From: Synanceia verrucosa
Taxonomy: Eukaryota; Chordata; Actinopteri; Perciformes; Synanceiidae
DNA length: 64,000 nucleotides
Reading direction: 5' to 3'
Assembly (NCBI GenBank): GCA_029721515.1
Contig: CM056566.1
Location: forward strand, 7,024,353 to 7,088,352
The notes under the pieces were generated by a model, which saw only the letters and a list, made by a program, of their open reading frames with translations, was not told where the DNA came from and ran no database searches. The position numbers and the translations under genes were made by a program. Below are positions 20,925 through 34,100 of this stretch, in pieces. The stretch's first letter is position 1. Each line of letters opens with the position of its first letter.

Positions 20925-23900
20925 ATGGCTTCCTCGGATGTTGCTCGGCAGCCGGTGAGTGTGTTTCTTAATTGTGGTTGAGGCTGTGTTCTTGATAGTT
21001 GAGCAGGGAGTGTCCGGGGCTATCATTAAGTTAGCTAACCACCTCTAGCCTGATAGCTACTTTCTGTTAAATTGGTGGGGATACGGCAGTCCAAAGTTAT
21101 ACACAACTTAGAGCTCCAAAACACCTCAGTCCTTCGTTGACCTACATGAAGCGGGGCCTTAGCATTCAACTTTTCAAAATTGATCCAGCGTTAACTTTAC
21201 ATCTTTCACCAACACACATCATGGAGGGCGCTGTCTAGCTAGCTAACCCTGTACGAGCCACCCAGAAGTCAAAAGTTTGTAAACGTGGTTGTTTTGTGAG
21301 TAAACATTCCTGTGCTAGGGCTAACTTGCTAGTATAACATTGCAAAAGGGTTAGGTCGTGTTTAGCTGGTAAGCCGTGTGGGTAGTCGATAATGACGAAT
21401 TTCCAAATTGCACCACATCATAACTAGATCAATATTAGCTCCCTGCTTAGCTGCCTAGTGATCCTCCTCCAAGTGATCATCTGGATTTGCGGTCAGATGG
21501 GGGCAGGTCAGAAGAGGACGACGAGAGAGCAGGTTGAGGAGGATGGAGTAACTTTAGCGAAGATAACTGTGTCTTCTAACATGTACATTGAAGGAAATTC
21601 AAGTGGTGAAATGCAAACGTCTTCTTAGTGTAAACGATGGATTAGTGCTCAGTTCAACTGGAAACCCATTTATTTTTCCAGGAAATTGCGCCACAGACTG
21701 CTCATAAGACTTGTGAATCAATACTCACTGTACACTTTATCAATACATAGCAACTGAATAGATATTTATTTAAATGAAAATCTTCAACAATTCTCCTTAT
21801 CTATATCTTTCCATAGCTTAGAAACAGATTTTAGTTTTCAGCGTTTGTTGTCTTTTATATTAGTTGCCCAGGAGTTACTATGTAATACTCTAAAATGGCA
21901 AAGTTGTTTTGATATCATTGCTGTAAATGGTAAGGTGTTTAAACTATTATGCATGCCCAGGCTATTATATCAATGATTACAACTGTTAATAGCAAGTGCA
22001 TCACATTAATTTTAATTACCTGCATCATGGTATATTTGCTATAATATGTAATGGATCAGTTGACAAATTGCCAACATAATTATGTAGCCCTACAAAAATG
22101 TTTATCTATGAAACTGGAGAATTGTGGCTTGGTAGCGTTCAATGGCTAATTTTTTTTTTTTTTTTTTAGTTTTCCTGCTGAAATTAATTTTTTCTTATGT
22201 GAGGAGGAAATGTCTGATGAATCTTGAGAATGATCAGTCTGTGTGTGCGATATCTACCACAGGATAAAGGAGTCAGGCCCCTGTCCCTCGCAGGCCATGT
22301 GGGCTTTGACAGCCTCCCAGATCAGCTCGTCAACAAGTCCATCTGCCAGGGCTTCTGCTTCAATATTCTCTGCATTGGTACGTTGTCATACACATGCAGT
22401 TATAAACACTACATACACCCATGCTGAAACACATATTTAGAGGATGCTATTTCTAGACTATAATCCTGCTGCTTCAAATCTCTCCACCAACTGGTAAATA
22501 TGTGGTTGGCTTCATAATAGTAGCTCAAATTTATACAGTGCCTTTTTGGGAACCCAAGGAAGTCTCACATAGGGAATGATTAAGATTTCTTCTTCCGCAG
22601 CAACTGCCACTACTTTGTCTTTGAGCAAGGCACTGAGCTGTTTGCACATTTCATTTAAAGCAGCTAATTATGGTGTTGTACCGTCCTACCGTTGATGACG
22701 TCATTGCACCTGCCAACTGCAAGCACAAAAACAGCGGAGAAGGAGGTGCTGGTTAAAAAAAAAAACGGTGCCACGTCCACGATTTGGCTTTAAAAAGTCA
22801 GATGTGAAGCACTTTGTTTTCTCATTGTAAGGCAAAGCATGTGCTCGAGTAAGCAAGGGTGACCATGTTTTGATTTCCGAAAAAGAAGACACTCACCACA
22901 CTTCTTTTCTTTTTGTAACTCCCTGACTTTTGAAGCATCCTGCTGTCTCCTCCACTCGTTAAGTCACGCTGTCAACAGCACTGTGCAGGCTGTCTGACGG
23001 AGCAGCTGGACTGAATCACTTTACGTAAATAGAGAGGGGGAAATGAGAAATGTTTCCAAAACAGACAAACACTGACAACTGGGGGAGGGGAGCACACGCA
23101 TATACACACAGGCCCAATCCCAAACTGCTCCCTAGACACTAGCCCTTCACAGCGATTGTCACTCCAAATGAAGTCACACTCGCAGCTGTGGAGGGCACTT
23201 TAAATGAAGGAGGAAGGTATACATAAGATGAGCAGGTATGGGACGCCCTCGTCACGCCACTGGAAAAGGGAAGCCACTGTAATCATGGCAACAGAAAGAC
23301 GCCTCTCGTACAGGAGGAGCTACATTATACCTCAAATCAATTTAAGTCATTCCACAGTCTTTCAACTCCAGCACAATTTGATATTTCCAATCAAACAAAT
23401 GAAGCCAGATGAATTTTGCTGGCAGTTGTTCTCACAGTTTGATGTGCCAGGGCTGCAAAATCAAACCAAACGTCAGCACAGAGTAAGATTTGTTAGTTTT
23501 GTCTTTTTTATCTTTCCAAATCACACCTTTAGTTTTATTTTCTTTCAGTGTGACAAAGGTGTGAGGGACATACTGTTTATCATGTGGAACTTAAATTTCT
23601 ATGTTGTTTCCTCCTTCATTTTTTTGCAGTCGCATTTCCTGCTAAAACCGTCATAAGTGTGCATCGATGCAGACTCACTATTTAAGGGCTCAATGGTCCA
23701 CTCGCCCTCCGCCCTACGTGATTTGGGACGGCCCTTAATATGGCGGAGCCTCCGCGAGGATGCGCAAACGGAGGGCTAGTGTGACGGGAGAGTGTGTAGG
23801 GCACGGTTTGGGATTGGCCACACAGAGGGAAAACGGGACATTATCATCAATTAATTAAAAAAAAAAAAAAAAACGCACGGCACGTTAAAAGTGGACATGT

Positions 23901-25076
23901 CCGGGGAAAAGAGGACGTTTGGTTAGGCTGTGCTCAGCTCAAACACCTGCGAACACTGGGAGAAAGTATTGTTGTTTGTCATGTTCTACTCTGTGTGCTG
24001 CTACACTCTTTGTGTTGAATATAGCCATTTGTTTAACAAGTCAGAAATGATAGCGGTTGCGATGCTAGTTTACGTTCGCCCGTCTATACCGTTTTCGATT
24101 ATGTGTTAGCATTAAGCTAGCAGACTTTGTGTCGGGGTAATACTGAAGGCAGCACTGTTGTGTTAACAATTTGAAGGTACTTGTTTTATGTTTTCTACAG
24201 TTACAGTTTTATAATACACTTTCTTGAAGTAATATTCTTGACTTTATATTATTTAATAGTTTAAAAAAAGAACTTTCTGCTTGAATGCTTTTACCATGTG
24301 CTATGGTAACCATTAAGAAACTTTTATGCTGTAATTTACATACCAAAGTATATCGTGATATATACTGTCTACCGTCTATGGTTCAAATTATACCGAGATA
24401 TAAATTTTAGGCCATACCGCCCAGCTACTTGCACTACTAAATTGGTTCTCAGTGCGATTAAGTTCAATAACCAAAAATCATGTCCCATTCTGTTTTTCTG
24501 GCTCTAGGTGAAACCGGTATCGGCAAGTCTACCCTGATGGACACTCTGTTCAATACCAACTTTGAGAACTTTGAGTCCTCCCACTTTGAGCCCCAGGTGA
24601 AGCTGCGAGCTCAAACCTATGACCTACAGGAGAGTAACGTCCGACTACGCCTTACCGTGGTCAACACAGTGGGCTTCGGAGACCAAATGAACAAACAAGA
24701 GAGGTGGGTGGAGAGTGTGTGAGTGTGTTTATGACGGTGAAGAAGAGTTACAGACTCAAAAGGGTTTTACTGATGACAAGAGAGTGAATGTGATTTAATT
24801 ATCCTCTTTTAAATATACTGCCCTTGTTAACTTAGATGTGTCAAACAGTCATAAAAACCACATTTCTGAATGTATGTCTCTCCTGTAGCTATCAGCCAGT
24901 GGTGGACTACATCGACCGGCAGTTCGAGAGTTATCTACAGGAAGAGCTCAAAATAAAACGCTCTCTTCACAACTACCACGACTCTCGAGTCCACGCCTGC
25001 CTCTACTTCATTTCTCCCTCTGGTCATTCACTCAAGTCCCTGGACCTTGTCACGATGAAGAAACTAGACAGCAAGG

Positions 25077-25128
<52 letters not shown>

Positions 25129-28100
25129 ACTTTTTGATCTTCTGTGTTCACTTTTCAGTGTTAGGTTCGTGGGGGGGGGCTGGAGCCTATCCTGCCTGTC
25201 TTAGGAAGGCAGGGTACACCCTGGACAAGTCTCCAATTCATCACAGGGCACACAGAGACAGACAAGCAATCACATTCACACCTACGTGCAATTTAAATTA
25301 GCCAGTTAACCCAAAGGCAAGTTTATAGCACTCTGTAAATTGCTGTACGTGGATACGGAGAGCCCTCGAAGTCGCCAGAGAGCCTGACGGAGAGCCTCTC
25401 CATTCTCTCTGGGTGCGTGAAATATTTTTTGACTGTCCGTCACTCCATCAAGGGAAAACGGAGATGGCAAGGGCTGCGATTGGTCCTCTGGCTGTGAAAT
25501 GCACCCCCTCGTCTTGTGAAACGCAAGTCAAATACATACTTGATCAAAAAATCCATTTAATTCATTTAGTAATTATGGCTGGGGTATATTTCCACAGGAC
25601 ATACCAAAAGGTGTTGGTTTGTTCCCTATTATCTGATTTTGTGTTGAGAACTGTTGTTTGCACTCTTTAGAGGAGCTTAAAAGATTGTAAGCAGCCAGTG
25701 TTGTTCTCTTCTATCTCCCTCACAAATAATTAAATGGTAAAATAGTATTTTCCCCTGTATTTGTCTACAATATTAATGCAAAATGCGAGGGGCTGCATTT
25801 CATGACAGGGCTGCTTACTGTGGCACAACACGGCACCACCACGGAGAACTGCGAGGGGTCTCCGTGTTTTTCGGAGTTGGATAACATATTATGCAGTTGG
25901 AGAAGTATGTTCGGGGCTTAATCCCCATGCATGTTTTTGGATGGTGGGAGGAATCCGGAGAGAACCCACGCAGACACAGGGAGAACATGCAAACGAGGGC
26001 TGGGAATTGAACCCGGTACCCTCTTGCTATGAGGTGACAGTGCTAACCGCAGTGTCTCGAAGTCTCGATGGGATAAAGGACTTCACATACACATGCTTAG
26101 TTGCCAGGAGGACTGCAATATCCAGTGCATTAATATACAGCAAACGGCTGTATATCTTTTGTGTAAAGATACGTAGCAGCAGATAATGAAGTAGCTCTTT
26201 CTCTGTGTGTGCTGCACTAGAGCATCTCCATGCTTTGTTTACATGCTGGTAGCCATACTGTTAGTGCTGTTAACACTGTTAACTCCACCAGCACTGTTTG
26301 CAGTATTAGCGCTGTTAGCACCGTTAGCTCTGAGCCACCAGCTCAGTCACTGCCATGTTGAGAGCTGCGTGGAGGCAACAGAAATGCTCCCAATGAGCTG
26401 ATGTTGCATTGCTCTAAAATGTGGCTGCATTTCTTGGGCTGACTTTTGCTGACATGGATAGTTTAAAAAGGACCTGTCAGTTGTTCGGGCTGCTACAGAA
26501 CTGGGAAAACAGTTGACACCGGAGAATAATACACAAACTGTGTGACATGTAACTGATGGTGGGGAAGCACTGTATTAGAGACTGTGCTGTGGTTATTTCT
26601 GTCTTCCATGTGTTTTTATGTCAGACTGTTGGGCTCTCCAATTGACTAAACCCCCTCCCTTCACTCTTGAAGTGGTCAGAAACTTTCCCATGCTCTCTGT
26701 GTGCAGCCACTTTGTGTTTTTTGTGTGCCTGTGTGATTTCACTGCAGCGGAGTGTCAGTAACCCTGGATTTGAGTGTGAATGGAGGAGAAGAAGCAGAGG
26801 AATGTTGTAAACACTTCAAGTTGTCCTTTGTGTCACAGTACAGATTCACACAGAAAGAGCCATTTGTTGAGTCTGCAGCACGGACAGAAAGACGGTCACT
26901 CACTGTTGTTGGAACAAATCTCCTGGCATTGTGTTTTTCTGGATGTATGTGTGATCTGGTCCAGAAGCCTGTCCAGTGACAACAACTCACTCCAAGCCTC
27001 TCTTTGGTACGACGAGGATGACAGACAGGCAGGAGAGGAATGTGGGATGACTTGGAAAGCAGAATGAGCTGGTGGGCCAAAAATAACATCAGCGACCAGC
27101 TTTGTATGATACTTATCTAAAAGCAGTTTTTTACAAGAGTTTAAAGGGGACATATTATACACTTTTTCTGCAATTTTAATATTGTCCAACAATATTGTAT
27201 TCAAAGTGTATTACCCCAAACTCAGTCCTGGTCCTCAATTCCACCCCGTTAAAAGTCACTGTATTGAGCTCTGCTGAGAACAGGCTATTTCTGTGTCTGT
27301 ACCTTTAAATTTTCCTGAGCTGTGTCTGACCACGCCCCTTCTCTGGAGAGAGGAAGTGGCTCTCTCTTGCTCGCATTAAGCCTAGTTTATACTTCTGCGT
27401 CGCGGCAACGGCATAGCTACGGCGTAGACCCGACGCGTTGACGCAACGCGTTGTCAGGATTTTTTGGAGGTGCACGTCAGGCTACGGCGTAGGGTCCACG
27501 TAGGGGCAGAAGCATAAACCAGGCTCTACCGTGCGCTTCTGTTTACTTCTAGATGTGTACTGGCACTGGCTAAAGAAGCTACTGACGTTACTCTGCAATG
27601 CATGGACAGTACAGTTAACAGTAGTCAGAGTCACCCAAATTACAAATAAGAGTATAACATTAGCTTCAAATGAGCCTTGTGCTCACAGAGCTTATGTTGA
27701 ATGTCTCCTAATATTAATTACTCCAGGACCACCAAAACTTCCTAAAGTTTTGCACCGGGCTACCCGGAGCTCTGAGGTAACCGGAGCTCTGGACCTCCGG
27801 TTAGCACTGCAACACCAAGCTAACCGGTGCTCCGGCTAGCTCGGAGCTCCGGCAGCACTGCAGTAGCTGACAGTAGTCAGAGTCACCGGAGCTTGGTTAG
27901 TACTGCAGCAATATCTCCGGCTAGCTTGGTGCTGCAGTGCTAACTGGAGGTCCAACACACCGGTTTCCGAGCTCCAGACCTCCGGTAGCTGCAGTGCTAA
28001 CACTACAGGGTAAAAACAGAATAAAAATAGCCTCCTGTGCTTGTTGAAGCAGCCAACAACATAGCAGCTGCTGTGCTTTGCTCCCAACTTTCTTGCGAAA

Positions 28101-31100
28101 GTTAGCAAGGAGAAACAATAGCGGCTCCTCTGTAACTTTAGGGGACGGCTCATACCCGGGGTGCAGGCTCAAGGTACGTACTCGAAAGGTGCGGGGCGGT
28201 TCTATGCAAAATTCTCGGCTCCTGACGTCAGGAACCATGGGAAATTAAAATAGCTCACAGCAGCATACCGTTCTTGACAGAAAGCTATTCAAAGAAAACA
28301 CATGGATGTTTTTTTTTTTTTTTTTTCACGATTGGAGTGTTTATAAGAACAGCAGAAACCCAAATGACTACAAAGGCCCACACAAAATCAGTTTTGCATA
28401 ATATGTCCCCTTGTAAGATAGAGTTAACAAATACTGTTGGAATAGTTCTCGTTGAAATGTACTATTGTTTGTATTGTAAGTCAGACTGATGGATGCCTTT
28501 TTGTTGTTTCGACATGTAGTTTTATGCTCCAGAGAGTGAGTAACTCGGCGACTAGCTGTCTATGGCATCCAGAGTCCAGTGCCTTGTCCCTTCCTGCCAG
28601 CATTCTGCTGGCAGCTTTGTTGGAGTAGAGTGTGCTGTAGCTCTGGGAGACAGAGCCCTTGTTAGCAGTTGGTAGTTTTTAAAGAGTGCAAAAAAGGTCT
28701 AATTTTCTGAAGTCTGAATTCTGCAACTAATAGTCTGTATATCTGATCTAGGGGTGTCACAGTATCCAAATGTCCATCCATCCATCCATCCATTTTCTAC
28801 TGCTTATCCTCATAGGGTCGCAGGGAGGCTGGAGCCTATCCCAGCTGTCGTAGGGCGGAAGGCAGGGTACACCCTGGACAAGTCTCCAGTTCATCACAGG
28901 ACACATAGAGACAGACAACCACTCACACTCATATTCACACCTACGGGCAATTTAAATTAAGTATCCAGATATTTTAGGCATAAAGAATAATATGTAAACA
29001 AATCAAAGAAACACCACTTGTCTTATATACTTGTTTTCTTCATCATCAAAATTAAAATCTAAAACTATACACTTGAGTGCTGTACAAGTCAAACTTATAA
29101 AAATATACATTTAAAATAAACAGCCACTTTAAACAAATTTCAAAAATAACTAGAAAACTGCAAGCGGTTATGTAGGGCCCTCGCGGTATGACGCGGTCGG
29201 GCATCGGATGGGGACGGCGGTGCGAGCATGCGGCAAAAAACGTCAAGCGATTCGGACAATACACAAAGGAGTTACGGCCATTTGATGGTTCAATGTGGAA
29301 ATCACGCCAAAATGAAGAGTTGAAACAAAATGGCCGACTTCCTGTTTGGAATAGACTTTTTTGTGCGTCTGGTCAAGTTACACGTGTGTACTGATTTTCG
29401 TGTTCCAACTCCATAAAAACCCCTATGAGGAGGGGTTTTTGAAAATTTCAAGGGGGCGCTTTGGGGCCATTTTGCCCCGCCCATTGGTGTGGACCACATC
29501 AGATGTTAGAGGCCGACACCCTTGACCTGTGTATCAACTTTCATGATGATACAACTTTATTAAAGCCATGAAAAAGCCAAAAAACTGGACACTTGCTATT
29601 ACCACTGGTGTGCGCCATGAGTAAGGCATGACTTTAATATATTAGCACGTTCACGGCTGAGTGCCCGTCATGCTCAGAAAATTTGAGGCTTCTCGGATAG
29701 AGTATGTGAACGTGAGATTCATTTGAATTTAGACGGCGAATTCGCCAAAGTTTCTCAAGCCCTAGCGGCCACGCCCTTTGACCTAATTACGTGCAGAGCA
29801 CAACTTTTGCTCAGTTAGGTCTGGAGATCAATTGTACCAAATTTCAAGTTGATCGGACAAAATCCCTAGGACGAGTTCATTTTCATCAGAAAATCTGAAA
29901 TTCAAAATGGCCGAAAGGAAAGGTTGGAATCAGAGAGTCACTGACTCGACGCAGTCCGGTGCTGAACTGCAGATTTACAATGACGGCAAATAGTTAGATT
30001 ACTCATCTAAAATGTAAAAAAAAAAAAAAGCTACAAACTTTAGATATAATTAACAGTACTGTAGGCTTCAGTCGTCTGCTGTTGCTTTTTAAATTATGTC
30101 GAGAGTAAACGCACTGGTGATTTCTTTAATTGTGTGTTCTGCTTCATTTCCAAAATAAAGTTTGAGCTTCTGAAATCTGATTTTTCAACAGTTCTGATGG
30201 AGCTCAATGTTTATCTGGATGATGCGGCTTCATTCCGAACAATTTTACTGTAAACCTGGACGACCCGCGACGTGTCTGGAGATAAAAAAATAATATTCAA
30301 TGTAATGTGTGTTTTGTGCGTAATTGCATACAAGGGTACACACCCTCCCCTACTGTACAACACGAAGGAGACTGGAATTAGTCAGTGACTTCAGGTGTCA
30401 TCTGCAGAGCCGTCATTGATATCTGTAATATTAATGTTGCATATGATGCCAGCGTGCATGGAGACACACGGGCTCAATGGAGAGCTGCGCTCCAGCTGGC
30501 TGCTGTGACAGTCACTGACACTGTGTTTCTGCTTACAGTCAGTGATCCCTGAGATTCAGACATGAATCTAACATGTTTCACACTAGCCCGTGTTACATTA
30601 ATACGTGTACTAGACATATTATATTTCCCGTTTCAGGAGTTTTTAATAATAGATTGGAGGGATGTCGGAGTGGCGGTTGCCTCCCCTATTATTTTATTTT
30701 TATTTTTTTGAGTACTGTGACCCATTCAAAAGTGCCGTGACAAAAAAATTCACATGGGCTTTATTTGATGGAAAGCACGTGATGGCATGTGTTGCACCTG
30801 TCGACACGCCCCCATGAGTTGATTGAATTACGTAGCTTAAAAACAAAATTGACCGTTAGTATTAATCGGTTAGAGTTACTGTTATCGGTTAACGGTTAAA
30901 CGGTTAACCATGTGCATCCCTACTACCGATATTCATGTTCCAATTCCATAAAAACCCCCTATGGGGAGGGGTTTTTGAAAGTTTCAAGGGGGCGCTATGA
31001 AGCCATTTTGACCGTTTATGGATGTGGCCCCCATCAGATGTTAGAGGTCGTCACCCTTGACCTGTGTATTAAATTTCATGATGATCCGACTTTTTTAAAG

Positions 31101-34100
31101 CCATCAAAAGCCAAACGTATTTTCTTGGCGAAAAATCGGAAGACGCGGCGCCACTATACGGACGCCGTTTATCGTAGCTTCACGATGTTCGTAATGTAGC
31201 TTCACCAATGTGTTGTGGATGTTTTAGAAGTGGAATGAAGTCGATGGGGTCAACTATGTCGTATCAGAACATGTAAACGTAAAGGGTGGCGCTGTGGAGG
31301 CATTTGGCCACGCCCCTGGGCGGGGACCACATCAGATGTTAGATGACGCCAGCCTTGACCTGTGTATCAATTTTCATGATGATACGACTTTATTTAAGTC
31401 GGCCACGCCCTTTAACCTAATTACGCGCAGAGCACAACTTTTGCTCAGCTAGGTCTGGAGATATTCTGTACCAAATTGCAAGTCGATCGGACGAAATCCC
31501 TAGGACGAGTTCGTTTTCATCAGAAAATCCAAAATTCAAACTTCAAACCGACTTCCTGTTGGAATTTCAACTTCCTGCCAAGAGACAATTTTGTTTGTAT
31601 ATGTATGCTTAACATCTGTACCAATTTTCGTTGGCGAATTTCCCTATGGGGATTTTTCAACTTTGTAGGGGGCGCCATTCAGCCATTTTGCGTGCAACGT
31701 GTGCGAACACCCCAAAATACCGAATTTTGGGGCGGGCCGCAGAAATGTGCAAATTTATACAACTTTTTAACAATGGGAAAGGGGTGAAATTTGGGAAAAC
31801 AAATGTACAGGAATAATAATAAGAAGAAGAAGAAGAAGAAACATTACAGTTTCAATAGGTCCCTTGTGGACCTGTTTCACAGTCCGCTCGGGCCCTAACT
31901 ACTACAATCGTATGTAATCAAATCCAAATAGTCAAGTATTGATGGCATTAAAATAAAAAATACGCAAACAAATCTCTCCATCATCAACAAATAAGATGCT
32001 GCTGATCCAGCATCATGACTGTATGCATCTCCATTTACCTGAGATTGACATGCAAAAAAAGTTTAGCTGGTTAGCTTACAATATTAGCTGCTAGTAAGCA
32101 GCTAGATGCATTTTTAATATGCTGGCAGTGGGTGCTGTGGCTGCACTATGGGGCTTATGTTAACATTACTGACAGACGAATCGTTGCATTCTCCCTCACC
32201 CCGAAGTCCCCACATCACGCATATCAGCTAAAATGTTAACGTTAACTTGCATTGGCTATAGAGTTGTGGGTCACGCAGATGATTCGTGAGGTTCAGAGTA
32301 TTGCTGCATTTAGCAGACACTTTTTCCTGCACATTCTGCTAACAGGATAACTGTCTTCTACCAGCTGTCCCTCAGCATTCTTTAAATACCTAAAATACAC
32401 CCGTACTTCAGACTTGGTCCTCTTTTTTAACTTTCTTTTTATTGATTTTTCCCTTTTTTTCAAGGAGAAACAAAACACAGACAAATATATAAACATATAA
32501 ATATACACAAAAACGTGTACATCAGACAGGGTCATCTACAGCAAAACACTGATGGGCTTTGTGCAAAGCAAAGAGACAACATAAATCAGGTTGTTAAGGC
32601 AAACCTGGCAAACACAGTTTCACATTTAAGTCCACAGTGACACAAAATAAGAAGCAAACTTTTCCACACAGAATATACATTCAGTGGTAAGATCACCTTT
32701 CATCAGACTTGGTCCTCTTTGAAGGCTGATAGATGTCCTGAGCACTGTCGTCTCCTCCTTTGGCCATGAGTCCAGCTTCAGAAAGTGTAAACATTAGGTT
32801 GTAGCTACAAAGTGCGCCTGCGCGGCAACTTCAGCAGACTCGGATGAGACGCTGGAAAGGCTCACAGTGCTGACACTGCGAGCATGGTAATTCACAGTGA
32901 TAATGTTTTATTTAGAAATTAAAGCGGTAATTGTTATAATCAACATTTTTATCAGGGTTTAACTGTGACATCCCTAATCTGATCATGATTGCTGTTGAAG
33001 AGGAATGTGTTGTTTTGTACTCAACATGTTTCCCATCTCACTGCAGGTGAACATTATCCCAGTGATCGCCAAAGCTGACACCATCAGTAAGAGTGAGCTG
33101 CACAAATTCAAAATCAAAATCATGAGCGAGCTGGTCAGCAATGGCGTCCAAATCTACCAGTTCCCCCTGGATGATGAGACCGTCGCTAAGGTCAATACTA
33201 CTATGAATGTAAGTAAACACAATATACCATCTTGAACTAGATGCTTTGTCAGAGCCAGCTTTTACTAACCATTTCATAGCATATGTAGTGACAAATCTGA
33301 CATACACTATATTGCTAAAAGTATTCGCTCACCCATCCAAATAATCAGAATCGGGTGTTCCAATCACTTCCATGGTCACAGGTGTATAAAATCAAGCACC
33401 TAGGCATGCAGACTGCTTTTACAAACATTTGTAAAAGAATGGGTCGCTCTCAGGAGCTCAGTGAATTCCAGTGTGGAACTGTGATAGGATGCCACCTGTG
33501 CAACAAATCCAGTCGTGAAATTTCCTTGCTCTCAAATATTCCACAGTCAACTGTCAGCTGTATTATAAGAACGTAGAAGTGTTTGGGAATGACAGCAACT
33601 CAGCCACGAAGTGGTAGATCACGTAAACTGACAGAGCGTGGTCAGCGGATGAGGCACATAGTGCGAAGAGATCGGCAACTTTCTGCAGAGTCAATCGCTA
33701 CAGATCTCCAAACTTCATGTGGCCTTCAGATTAGCTCAAGAACAGTGCACAGAGAGCTTCATGGAATGGGTTTCCATGGCTGAGCAGCTGCATCCAAGCC
33801 ATACATCACCAAGTGCAATGCAAAGCGTCGGATGCAGTGGTGTAAAGCACGCCACCACTGGACTCTAGAGCAGTGGAGACGTGTTCTCTGGAGTGAAGAA
33901 TCACGTTTCTCCATCTGGCAATCTGATCAACGAGTCTGGCTTTGGCGGTTGCCAGGAGAATGACACTTGTCGGACTGCATTGTGCCAAGTGTAAAGTTTG
34001 GTGGAGGGGGGATTATGGTGTGGGGTTGTTTTTCAGGAGCTGGGCTTGGCCCCTTAGTTCCAGTGAAAGGAACTCTGAATGCTTCAGCATACCAAGACAT

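Larger units (their letters stand above)
27144..28412. mobile_element. DNA transposon-like element with AAGGGGACATATTAT ends
   Basis: The left end AAGGGGACATATTATAC and the right end, read in reverse, AAGGGGACATATTATGC form a 16 of 17 inverted repeat about 1.27 kb apart in septin10 intron 4. I could not find a convincing target duplication. The interior holds a second, smaller element (27379-27525) and a GC-rich repeat cluster. There is no transposase. Confidence 0.65.
28749..32976. mobile_element. 4.2 kb hAT-like insertion carrying several nested elements
   Basis: The left end TAGGGGTGTCACAGTATCC and the right end in reverse TAGGGATGTCACAGTTAAAC form the terminal repeat. The flanks are a perfect 8 bp duplication, ATCTGATC, at 28741-28748 and 32977-32984. 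It makes up about half of septin10 intron 4. No hAT transposase is visible. Most of its length is later insertions: a SINE, a GGGCCC-ended repeat, a possible second hAT end near 30925, and a LINE-like retrocopy. Confidence 0.88.

Noticed and set aside
26250..26335. GTTAGCA/GTTAACA repeat as a regulatory array
   Set aside because: Imperfect low-complexity repetition without spacing regularity or known factor match.
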